A stretch of DNA of 64,000 nt from Pomacea canaliculata (taxonomy: Eukaryota; Mollusca; Gastropoda; Architaenioglossa; Ampullariidae), in contig NC_037590.1 in NCBI RefSeq assembly GCF_003073045.1, positions 32,372,327 to 32,436,326 of the forward strand. Direction: 5' to 3'. The notes under the pieces are model-generated. The model was not told where the DNA came from. It saw only the letters and a program-made list of their open reading frames with translations, and did not search any database. The stretch's first letter is position 1, and every line of letters starts with the position of its first letter. Both the position numbers and the translations under genes were made by a program. Of this stretch, positions 1 through 19,421 are shown piece by piece.

Positions 1-214
1 CATGCATATATCTGAATCCATGGGATCATGCAGTCACTCAAATGATGTTGAAAATTTTGTATTTATAAATGAAACACACAAGCAAAGAACAATTATTTCA
101 GCTAATGACTAGGAAACTGCAGCATGACTAAAACTTGCAGCACTGCACTGTGTGATGTTTGCTGGCTTCCAGATGTTGATTTACAGATAGAACGAAGAAC
201 ACCAGATGTAATTT

Positions 215-9529
<9,315 letters not shown>

Positions 9530-12500
9530 CGATCTGGTCAACGCTGTGGCTAATGCAAATTTCTTCTTGCAATTTTCTACCCCAGGCCCGGTCGCTGTGT
9601 AGCACACACCAAGACTTGCTGTCACAACAGTTTACCAGTCAGAAGTGTGACTGCTCAATACCGATCCTTTCCAGACAGGTGCACAGATTCTCCGGCATCG
9701 CTATAGTGACGTAATGCGGAGTCCTCCCGCTCAACAGATGTTAATGTCTCCACTCGTGTAGCTGTCTCAGGAAGGTAGTGCGCTTGTTGACAGGCGCTCC
9801 GGTATCCCTCCAAGTTTAATCCTGATTGTAAGTTATTTTTTATTCTTCAGAACGCTGCTAAAAGTGATAAGGACGTGAGCTACGTTGCTGGTGTACGGGA
9901 ATCACTCGCCAGATGACCTAGCTCCGTGCAATCTGATGCAGCTGCTATAACGGCGAGTAGGATGGCCACATTACTAGATATCGATCTTTCGCGGTCGGTT
10001 ACAGAACGGGTGATTTTTTAAAATATTTTTATTACAAGGAACACACACTGCGTGCGCAGTTTCCTGTTGTCACTTTAGTCTGCAGAAACCAGGATGTGAC
10101 TGGTAGTTTCACTTAACTACCAAAACACACACGCAAGCACGCAAACGCACACATCACTGCATTCGCACGTAACCTATTATGCAGTGGCAAGGTTGCTTCC
10201 TCGTCACTTTTTGTTGTTGTCAATACTATTATGTCAGTTTAGTAGTGTCACTAAATACAAAATTTCCAATTTCTTTTCCTTTTTTTTTTTTTTGGGGGGG
10301 GGGGAGGTAAGTTTTCCTTGGCTTTTGTAAATGTCCAGAAACTTTAGACTGCTGGCTCTTGGAGAGACAAAAGGGAAGTAGCAGGTTTTTCACTGTGGTT
10401 TTCGCTGATACATAAAGACTTTTAACTATAAAAGCTTGAATCACATACTTGTAAAAACTTTGATAAAAATTATGATGTCACACTAGGAGAACCAGTAAGA
10501 AAGCATTGCATTTTGCCTTTAAATTATAGTCACCACATCTAGTCAACAAAATAAATCAATCGTTCATGTACTACATCTAAGGCATTTACTACATACCACT
10601 GCTAGCTATTACATCAATAAGCAGTGAACGTAGGTCTCATGTTGACTATAGCAAAAACATTCACTTTTATGGACTGAAATTATAGTGTCACATGCTGTGT
10701 AGTGCTCTAATCCAAGAGAAAAAATGTTTCTCTTCACAAAACAACTAGTTTCTGTAATTTTGTGAGAAATGTTTAAATTTATAACACTAATGTTCTTCTA
10801 ACAGTCAACACTAAATTGTCTTCAAAACAATGATATTTAATGTCTGCAAAAACAAATTATGCTTAATAATCATTAACCTAATTTATAATTAATATTACTT
10901 TATAAAAAATGTATTTTCCCAAAAACCTTAATATGAAATGATTCATGCTTATTAAAAAAAGTAATTAAAGATACTGAATTTCATGTTCCTTTATTGGATG
11001 CTTTTTTGCCTGTTAAACTGTTTCTTTTAAATGTTTCATGCTTCAACGTATAACTACTCCTGCTTTAAAGAAAGCATACATAAGATACAGCATGTTTTGT
11101 TTAATTCAGCTTTTCATGAAAATTCTTATGAATATAGACTGAAACCAGAAATAATATAATACTAATGTTACATGCTGTCACTGTCAAATAACTTGTGTAT
11201 TTTATCTTTAATGTCTTTATCACTTATTTATTATTAAGGAGTACAGTGGTATTTATTTTGGTTTGATGTCAACAGAAAGAGTATTCGTGAGAGGCTCTGT
11301 AACAGTCTGGTCACAAAAAAGAACACAAGGAACATATTCATAATTTCTGGCATACAGCGTGTGTAAAAACCTTCAAACACATAAATTAATTCTCTTCCAA
11401 TAACAAATACCAATAAGCAAAAAAGGAAGTTCGTAATAAAGAGTAAAGCCTGCTGTTTGTGAAACTATTTCAATACACACTCGAAAAATTTTTAAACGAT
11501 ATCAGCGATGCGTGAACGTGTCTTACTGAAATCGGTGATGCCAGCGGCTAAAGTCAATTTTTAATATTATTAATACGAAGGCAACAAACAAACTCCATCA
11601 CTGAGGAAAACACTATAAAATACTATGTACCTTATATAATAACTAAGACCTACACAAAAAATTATTTACGTGTATTGCACACGCCTACTTACCCCCGTCA
11701 TCTTGGATCAAGGGCGACAACCCTATAATTTGTTTTAAGAAGGGGGATCACTCTCAGAGCTTTCTACTTGTTTACTAAACCACCGTGTATCGGTCTGTCC
11801 TTTCAGTGACTTCTGGGTTACAAACACATTAATACGAAAAAAAGATGGAACTGCCACACTGTTTACACGTTTTCTACTTCGCAAGTCACTTAAGATTCAT
11901 GTAAGCTGTATACGGGTATTAATACCGTCTGTGACAAGGCATGATGACACAAAACTGATTCATTCTGCCAGTGTGGAGTTTCCACGTTGGCTACCTTTCT
12001 GCGTGCTAAGCCACGTGTAGCCACAGCCGTTTCTGTTTGTTCCCACGCTAAATGGCGATTTGAATTAAGCAATTGAAAAATAATTTTCATTCACATTAGA
12101 CACATGACCATCCGATTAACACCAAAAGCATCAATATTTGTGATTTCAACGTTCCCTTTGTGTTATCTGTTGAAAACCTTATACTTCTCATCGTCACTGT
12201 TATTAACATGACCCGCAATAAGATTCGGCTGTCTTTCAGTCTACTTGCTTCGTGAGTTAAGATCGAAATATGATTGCTTTGATTAGTTGTTTAAAATACG
12301 CAAATGACTTTGAATTATGATTCATATTAGGCAAGATCAACAGGATTACTGCCCTTTTTACTGTCATTTTTCTTTTATCCCTCTTCAAAGCACGTGATCC
12401 CAGATTTGGATTACCAATGGCTACGTGAAGCATCGCTATCAAAATTTTTAACATGATAATGTTTAGCAATAGTAATATTTCAAAACGATTAGAAGTTGGA

Positions 12501-12613
12501 GCCGATATTGTCATGTCACGAAATAAGTATCCAGTGCATTATTACGAGTAAAATGCCATGTTTCTATAGCTGGTATTAGCTTTGTTTTCTCTTGCATGAT
12601 CATTAGCAAAATA
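9530..12613. other. NSF upstream and intergenic region
   Basis: AT-rich sequence with no recognisable coding exon. The first few hundred bases next to the NSF start are less AT-rich and contain a CRE-like TGACGTAA at 9707-9714, so the NSF promoter probably lies here (inference). At 10270-10307 there is an A/T run joined to a G run on the plus strand. At 11693-11701 on the minus strand there is an ATG plus two codons followed by a consensus GTAAGT donor; see findings. Otherwise I see nothing. Confidence 0.5.
9707..9714. promoter_or_regulatory. CRE-like site upstream of NSF
   Basis: The sequence TGACGTAA, one base off the full CRE palindrome, lies about 180 bp upstream of the NSF start codon. 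The position suits a proximal promoter element for a CREB/ATF factor. An 8-bp match alone is weak evidence. Confidence 0.25.
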
Positions 12614-13482
12614 CAGTGATACCTCGATTCTCGAACATAATTCGTTCCGGGAGGACGGTCGAGAACCAAATTGTTCGAGAACCGAAGCAATGAAACCCAT
12701 AGGAAATAATGGAAACTGGATTAATTCGTTCCAAGCCCCAGAAAATGCCTATTTACTGGCCTAATTTGTATATAATATGTAGACAAACATGAGTCTCAAT
12801 AAGAAATAAAAGTGTATTTATTAAAACGAAAAACAAAAAAAAAAAATGTACTGTACAGTACAGTACAGTAAATTGTGTTTCATTTACTGTACCTGTACCA
12901 AACTTTATGGCAGGAAGGAATGAATGTGGAGGGAGGAGGGAAGGGGGATGGTTATTGTTTTGAAGGGGAGTCCTCTTCAATAAAAACAGAGGGTAACTGC
13001 TCTTCGGGTGTTTCTGTTCTCTGTATCTTTTGCTGAGGAGAATCAGAATCTTGCTCTGCAGTTGCTTGTATGATTTCTTTACGGAAGAATTTGTCAATTG
13101 TTTGCTGTTTTTTTCTCCTTTGCAAAATGTTGCGGAAAGTGGACATAACATTGTCATTAAAAATGTTAACTGCTCTATTTGCTACCACTTTATCAGGGTG
13201 ATGTTGTTCAACAAAATTTGCGATTTCTGCCCATTTTGCACACATTTCATGACTCTCTCCACAAAAACGTGACTCTCTCTCTCTCTCTGCACTCACACTG
13301 ATGACGCAAGCAAGGCGCGCTGGCAGAATGAACGCCATTCGGCTCAACTCGGCTCATCTCGGACGTTCGGCTGTTCGAGTTCCAAATATTTGTTCGGATT
13401 CCAAGACAAAATTTTCTCGAATTTCCTGGTCGAATACCGATTTGGTCGAAAGTCAAGGCGTTCGAGAACCGAGGTATCACTG
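12614..13482 (-). mobile_element. Tigger/pogo-type DNA transposon with terminal inverted repeats and TA duplication
   Basis: The left end begins CAGTGATACCTCG and the right end is its inverse, with about 23 bp of clear inverted repeat; TA flanks both ends (12612-12613 and 13483-13484). Length is about 869 bp, so it is internally deleted. On the minus strand, 12952-13347 encodes the C-terminal part of a Tigger (DDE) transposase, with a recognisable EQHHPDK...NIFNDNVMS block and an acidic tail. Within the family, a full element is over 2 kb and carries CENP-B-like HTH and DDE domains. Those are missing here, so this copy cannot move itself. Confidence 0.85.
12952..13347 (-). pseudogene. C-terminal fragment of Tigger transposase
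   Basis: This 131-codon open frame lies inside the TIR element. The block around FVEQHHPDK and FNDNVMSTFR matches the C-terminal region of Tigger-derived transposases as I know them, followed by a Gln/Glu/Ser-rich tail. There is no N-terminal DNA-binding or complete DDE catalytic region, and the first residues of the frame read through subterminal sequence. It is a relic of the transposon, not a host gene. Confidence 0.75.
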
Positions 13483-13685
13483 TATATGTAAGGAATAGAA
13501 CTGCAAAGACCCTAACATTGAAATGGCACTGTTTAAACGTTTCTTCGTGAGCAAAAGCTGAGATCTTTCAGCCTTGTAAACGGATTTTCTTAAGTTGTTT
13601 ACAAAACTTTAGAATCCATGCAGTTTATATAAAATATTTCTTTACAAAGTGATTGGTTATTGCGGTAGTCCTTTATCTAATTATA

Positions 13686-13793
13686 TACTGCTCAAAACAA
13701 TAGAAATGCTATGATTAAATATTATTGTCTGTGTTTATTGGCACGAGACAATGATTGACTATACAACTGATCTTTCCATAGTTTTGAGCAGTA
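13686..13793. mobile_element. Small mariner-like MITE (108 bp)
   Basis: The ends are inverted copies of TACTGCTCAAAAC (imperfect beyond about 14 bp), flanked by TA on both sides. There is no coding capacity. TA target sites and short TIRs fit a Tc1/mariner-derived MITE. Confidence 0.7.
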
Positions 13794-14026
13794 TATTTAA
13801 TATGTCGCTGCATTTTAAATAAAGACGCACCGTACCTTAAAAATGGTTATTGATTCTTGCGGTATTTCACATCTTATCAGTTCACCTTCCTGTTATTAGT
13901 CCGTTCACAAGCCTAATGCGTTCAAAGTGATTCACCTAGAAAGGTTATCTTGTGAGGGCAAAAAAACACTTTCACCTGAACCATTAGGCAAGGTTTCACT
14001 TGTCACAGAGAAATTCTCCCTCCAGA

Positions 14027-15871
14027 ATGCCAACCACCGCTTCTAAAATTTACAAGAGATTTCTGGGACTATGCCTTTTCGGATTTGCTGTCGGTACATT
14101 CTTAGCTGTGTTTTTCGACAATTATTGCTTAATTTCCTCTTCTGCGAAACGCTCGTTTAGCTATGGGCAAACAGGTACGTGTACAGTCTTTTTTTTTCCC
14201 TCCCCTCCCTCGGCTTTCGTGAGTGACAGACACCCACCTATGACAGCGACGTCAATGACACACTACACAAGTCATACAAACACAAATATACACACCAACA
14301 TCACTTCTGGGATCACCTTTTGTCTACACTTATTTCTTATGTTTGTTGACCACACACAGACAACAGACATAGCTCGTATTTATGTAATTTTTTTCAGATT
14401 AACAAGTCTCATCGTGGAAAGTAAAACGCACAAGAAGGAGACGGCTATGGGTTAACACTTTTAACAGGATGTGACCTAGTCACAAAGAACCACGTCCACT
14501 TCTGCAGTTTACTACCACGAAGTTCACAAGACAATGGGACGCTTTAACTTATCGAAAATAATTATTATTATCTTCTCCAACAGTCCGACAGTTTCAAGTC
14601 GTTTGATGATTGCTTAAATAATATATTTCGTAAAAAAAAATTTGTCACAGCAGCGGTTGGAGAACATGCTAGTGACGTTCGTGGCGATGTCCCTTCTACG
14701 GCAGACATCGACTCTTCGCTGGCGGGACCCTGGGAGTACTTCCAGTGCGGCTGGAACGTGGACGATATCCTCCGCCCCACGCGCACCAGGGTGGTGCTGG
14801 AGTGCACCGATGAGGCGTCTGTCCGCATCGTCTACGAGCGCATCGCCAGGAACGTCACACCGGCCGTGACGTCACTCTTTGCACACGACCCTTGCCTGGC
14901 GCAGGCGGCACGCTCTGCATTGTGCAATGACGCTGGGAAGCGCGTCCCGCGCCTGCTGCACTACGTCATCTTCTCGCAGCACGTGCTGGCAATGCACACC
15001 TTCCTTAGCGTCTTGAGTGCTGTGCGCCACCTGGCGCCCTGCCTGGTGCTGCTGCACGGGGATGCTCTGCCGGAGGGACCGTATTGGGAGGCGCTACTTC
15101 AGCTGGTACCCAACATCCTGTACGTCAGGAGAGAGAGGCCCCGCCTCATCTTCGACCGCATCATCAACCAAATGGAGCACAGCACGGACGTAGCCAGGCT
15201 GCAGGTTCTACTGGGTATGTAGTCTCTGATCACCCATTTGTTTTTCTAATTAATTCTGCTTTCCAGTGGCTTGTAGGTCCATCTTTTACGGACCTCAAAG
15301 TCATTTGAGTGAGAAACCTAAAGATTATTCTCTGTTGCGCACATGTAGCGTTGATCCACGTTGTCACTAGGAGTCGTTGACCCTTTCTTTTCCCTCAGAA
15401 TACGGCGGGATGTACCTGGACACTGACCAGTTAGTCCTGAAACCACCGGAGCCCCTTTGCCACCACGTGACTGTCATCGGGTCAGAGGTCGCTAACCGTT
15501 CGTGCGGCAACGCCTTCATCCTCAGCGCGCCGGCCGCGGAGTTCCTGGCTCTCTGGCTCGACAGCTATACCAGCTTCAACGACAGCAACTGGAACTATCA
15601 CTCGACGGTAGTGCCACACCTACTGGCTTCATCCCGACCCGACCTCGTGCACGTCGTCGATTCCTTCTTCCGGCCCAACGGCTACGACATCGAGGCGCTG
15701 TACCTGGGAGCCCCTTACGACTGGCAGGAGCTGTACGGAATACACTTGTACGCACGACGATTCCGCTCGTTTCTCGATACCAAACCTGGTGGGCCTCGAC
15801 CAGAGCAGAAGCGCGGGCTATGGAACATTGTCCATATATTTTTGTTTGGTTCCAGTCAAGCTTGCTGGTGA
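14027..15871 (+). CDS. Type II membrane glycosyltransferase with DXD motif (GT32-like)
   Basis: Three exons, 14027-14174, 14651-15214 and 15399-15871, join in phase to 394 codons plus stop. Residues around 8-30 form a single hydrophobic segment (LGLCLFGFAVGTFLAVFF) after basic residues, the layout of a Golgi type II enzyme. Exon 3 opens with EYGGMYLDTD; the DTD at about 245-247 is the metal and sugar-nucleotide binding DXD of the Gly_transf_sug family (GT32 and alpha-1,4-GlcNAc/galactosyltransferase relatives). Downstream are the GNAFILSAP and NWNYHS blocks and an IHLYAR segment typical of invertebrate members. The donor and acceptor sugars cannot be deduced. The C-terminus after FLDTKPGG does not look conserved; an unrecognised downstream exon (possible donor at 'cctg/gtgggc') or truncation is possible. 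A hAT MITE begins 63 bp after the stop. Confidence 0.8.
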
Positions 15872-15934
15872 CCTTTCCAGTTTTATATGTCATACTGTAT
15901 GATCAGGGATGAAGACTTTGTAGGGGTGGATTTC

Positions 15935-16300
15935 CAGTGTTGTCCATAGGAATGGGAATCCCATGGGAATCCCATGGGAAACGTCCCATGGGATGGGATG
16001 GGATGGGACAGCACACATTTGTATTTCCCATGGTAGTCGATACTTGATATTGCAAAATAAATTTACTGTTATTTCATTCATCAAGGATTTAAATCTTCCT
16101 CTGAATCATCTATTGTGTGTGAAGTAGCAGAATTATAGAACAAAAAGCCGAAAAGTGTTTTCATTGTTGTCCATAGGATTGTTAATACCATGGGAATCCC
16201 ATGGGAAACATCCCGTGGGATGGGACGGGATGGGACAGGCATAAATTGCCATGGGACGGGATGGGACGGGATAGAAAAATATGTCCCATGGACAACCCTG
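15935..16300. mobile_element. hAT MITE with perfect 8-bp target duplication
   Basis: The ends are inverted (CAGTGTTGTCCATAGG at the left; inverse CAGGGTTGTCCATGGG at the right). They are flanked by identical octamers TGGATTTC at 15927-15934 and 16301-16308. The 366-bp interior is made of CCATGGGA/GATGGGAC repeats and has no reading frame. The 8-bp duplication and CAG...CTG ends are hAT hallmarks. Confidence 0.92.
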
Positions 16301-16654
16301 TGGATTTCTACTCTTCCAGCTGTAATTTTATTTTCAACTTTTAGTCTATCATTTTCATTCGATTGAAACTTATTTATTTCAGTACCTTACAGGTGGGCTG
16401 TCACATATGACTCGTGGACTAATTGAGAGACAGCTGTAGGTCTGCAAAAGACGGGCACTGATTTTCTGTTTACTTTTGAACTCTCGCCGGCCGTCACGTA
16501 GTCTTTCGAATTGTCTAAAGTCTAAACTCTGTCTCTGTTCCTCCAGCAAAAGGAAACAATAGTAGTAGAGAAGTCTGGAGGTCATTCGTAGGCAAGAAAT
16601 CGACAGTTTAATATATCATATTGTGAGGTCGCTCGTCCCCAGAGATAGCATCAG

Positions 16655-16829
16655 CAGGGCTTCTGCTAAGGCTAAATTCTTTGGAGTCCCAGGGACCCCT
16701 TCTTCAGATTTTTAAGGGGTCCCTGTTCTTCGCCCAAATTTGAAGGGGACCCCATTGACGAAAATTGAAGGGGTCCTCCGAACTTTTAATGCGTACTGTA
16801 CGCAATTTTTTGCGTAAGCAGAAGCCCTG
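16655..16829. mobile_element. Short TIR element (CAGGGCTTCTGC ends), probably hAT MITE
   Basis: The 175-bp sequence has inverted ends, CAGGGCTTCTGCTAA on the left and the inverse of CAGGGCTTCTGCTTA on the right. Inside are repeated GGGGTCC/GGACCCC blocks that can fold back. The CAGGG start suggests hAT, but I could not find a clean 8-bp target duplication, so the class is tentative. Confidence 0.6.
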
Positions 16830-18283
16830 TGTCATCATTCAGTGTATAACGTCTGTTCCCAAGTGGAGACGTCAGTTGTGTTTTGTTTGTGACATTGTTT
16901 TTTACGATTTCAGATAAGTTGTGAGTGTGGGATATATATATATAGAGAGAGATTTATGGAACATTAGTCCCCAGTGACTGTTGATACAGTGAAAGCAGTG
17001 TTGTGCCGAACTTTACAATTCATTATTTTTGAGTTGATCACCAAAAAAGGAACTTTCTCACAGAACTGATTTTGGAATTGGATATCATTAATAAATAATA
17101 ATAATAATTCTTAGATAGAAATAAAGATTAATTAATGTATGTTTATTAGGGAATTATTTTAACATTTTTGTGCATTTTTATTAGTTAAAATTATTAAATA
17201 CATATACAGGCCTACAAAAGAGGTTGAGTTGTTTTGAGTAGAAAAGAACGCGCAAATGTCCAGGCATTTGTGGAAAATAAATCCCTAAGTACTCATACAG
17301 TTATTACCCAAATTAATATGTATACTTCCATATAGCCATTTTTCATTTGCTGTTAAGAATTTTCCTATTTTAAAATAAAAAAAAACAGCAGTATAACTCT
17401 TATTTAAACGTCTGCAAATAAAAGGATAAATATTTCCATGAAATCATTTGAAAAAGTTGCCTCACGTTTTTCGTCGTTCATAATCTTCAAAGCTAGCTCA
17501 TAAATTAAAAAGCGACAAAAGTATAGGGCTACACACAACTCCTTTTTTAACGCCCCTTGTTCACTCAGAAGTTTGTACAGCTTGGTGAAATGTCTGAGTA
17601 TTAGCGGGGTTCCATACCATCTTGTTTACATGTCTTTCATTGAAACATAATGCTTACACGGTCAACAGTTGAATAATAATGATGATGATGATGATGATGA
17701 TTGATGATTGATGATGATTGATGATGATGATGATGCAAAATGTGTAAAGCGCAGACTTATACTTCTAAGGACCATGCTCTTAGCGCTTAAGAACAAGAAC
17801 GAAACACTGACAGCATGCGAGGGACAGGAAAAACAAACAAATAACATATGAAATATAAAAAGAATAAGCAACCGTACTAAACGAAGAGTAAATTAAATAC
17901 AGAAAACACAAAGAGGAACCAAATAACAAGAACAAGAGCTGAGAGTAACATGATATTGCATAAGGAAGGATGTGAAAAAGGACTAGCATTATGGGCAAGG
18001 TTGTTTACGTATCTTGTTATAAACTTTATTATTAGTATTGCGCACAACTCATGAAGTGGACCTCATTATCACATCAGTCAACTATTCTAGAAAACGCTGG
18101 TTTCTGCGAAAAGCGATAAACCATGCAGGATGCTCTCACAATTCAGCAAATTCAGTGACATCAGCTTCCGTGAGGTTCGTCCTCAAAATTGTGGGGTTAT
18201 AACCTGTCCTCTGCTCACCCGGATGCATAGCCACGAATTTTTTGGTATAAGCATCATAACGTTTGCAAGCGTGAACGCGCGCG
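16830..18283. other. Intergenic AT-rich stretch with ATG/ATT trinucleotide repeat
   Basis: No exon is recognised. At 17680-17733 there is an imperfect (GATGAT)n tract followed by a 'taaagcgcag...cttagcgctt' core, which looks like the tail of an unclassified interspersed repeat. There is also a short (TA)n/(GA)n run at 16932-16951. Confidence 0.4.
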
Positions 18284-18317
18284 TGCACACACACACAGAG
18301 CACGGACACACGCACAT

Positions 18318-18400
<83 letters not shown>

Positions 18401-18420
18401 CACGCACATACACACCGCAC
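18284..18420. repeat. (CA)n microsatellite
   Basis: About 130 bp of CA dinucleotides with a few interruptions (CAG, CAA, CGC). Long open frames here on both strands are His-Thr or Cys-Val repeats produced by the tract, not genes. Confidence 0.95.
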
Positions 18421-19281
18421 GCACATTTTTACCGTCGTGTCCGCTGTTGTTAGTGTTTCGTTAAAACGCATCTTCAACTTCCGGTTAAGCTGTCTATTTG
18501 TAGTATGTGTTTTATGTGCCGCCTATATGTTCAAGCAGATACTGTCTGATGTGACCACAACTTGTATTACTGGACTGCTGGCAGACGATTTTTTTTCCCA
18601 GTTAACTACTAAAACGAGGCAGGCTACGACAAAGTTTCCGGTTTAGTCACATTCTTTGTTCAGGCTCGCCGAGACTAACAGCAGAGAACTTCACAAGAGG
18701 CTAAGCGTTGGTCTTGGCAGACAGACAGCAGTCCACCTATACACATCCATGATGTGACTGCACACTAGCATATCAGATATGTCACCAGCTGACCGTGTTT
18801 ATCGTGAAAACAATTCTGTGCTCTATGTTTATGTTCCATAGTATAGTGTACATTAAGTCAAGGCGAGCTCCAAACCTATAAATGTGATATACATATAGTA
18901 ACTCACTAATTCTTGCAATGCATAACAGTTAATTTCAGAAACATTTTATCAACAAGGACGTGTGATGTCAAAGGGATGTACTTAAGAAAACAGACTAAAG
19001 GTTCAAACCTTGAGAACGATTTTTTAGTCCTCACAACATACACGAATCCTTTCACCGCTATAAGTCTGTCGGACTTAAGACACAGAGGACAGGTGAGTTA
19101 CAGCAACCTGCACGATCCGCCAGCTGTCGGAACAGGTCGTAGGTCGGCCGGAATGCAAGGCCAGGCAAACATAGGCAAAAGTCAGGATAAAATTAGATGT
19201 CAGATAAGGTTTGACCTAGCTGAGGTAGACCTGGACGAGAAGGGTGGGGGATAGGTGTTTTACACCGAGCCAGCTGCTAAG
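18421..19281. other. Intergenic, no feature recognised
   Basis: Unique-looking sequence with no conserved coding frame, no TIR pair and no RNA gene that I can support. Confidence 0.4.
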
Positions 19282-19421
19282 GCCATATCACGGTACGATA
19301 GGCCCGTAAATGTCACATGCAGAGAAAGAAATGCGTGCCTGAGACAAGAGCTGAACCCAGGACAGCCAACCCTCACTGTATTGGTGACAGGCGCTATAAC
19401 TATTGCTCCACCGGACCTCCC
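19282..19421 (-). mobile_element. tRNA-derived SINE, copy 1 (minus strand)
   Basis: On the minus strand the head has a box A-like region (gcaatagttatagcgcc) and a box B-like ggttcagctct (about 19348-19358), then a shared tail ending near 'cgtgatatggcc'. The sequence aligns base by base with the plus-strand copy at 55836, with scattered differences. This fits a Pol III SINE whose head resembles a tRNA. Confidence 0.7.

Noticed and set aside
16655..16829. Search for an 8-bp target duplication around the CAGGGCTTCTGC element
   Set aside because: The flanks agcatcag and tgtcatca share only a core catca; the duplication is not exact, so it was not claimed.
18130..18477. Overlapping His/Thr and Cys/Val open frames of about 110 codons
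   Set aside because: They are produced by the (CA)n microsatellite and are open in several frames at once.
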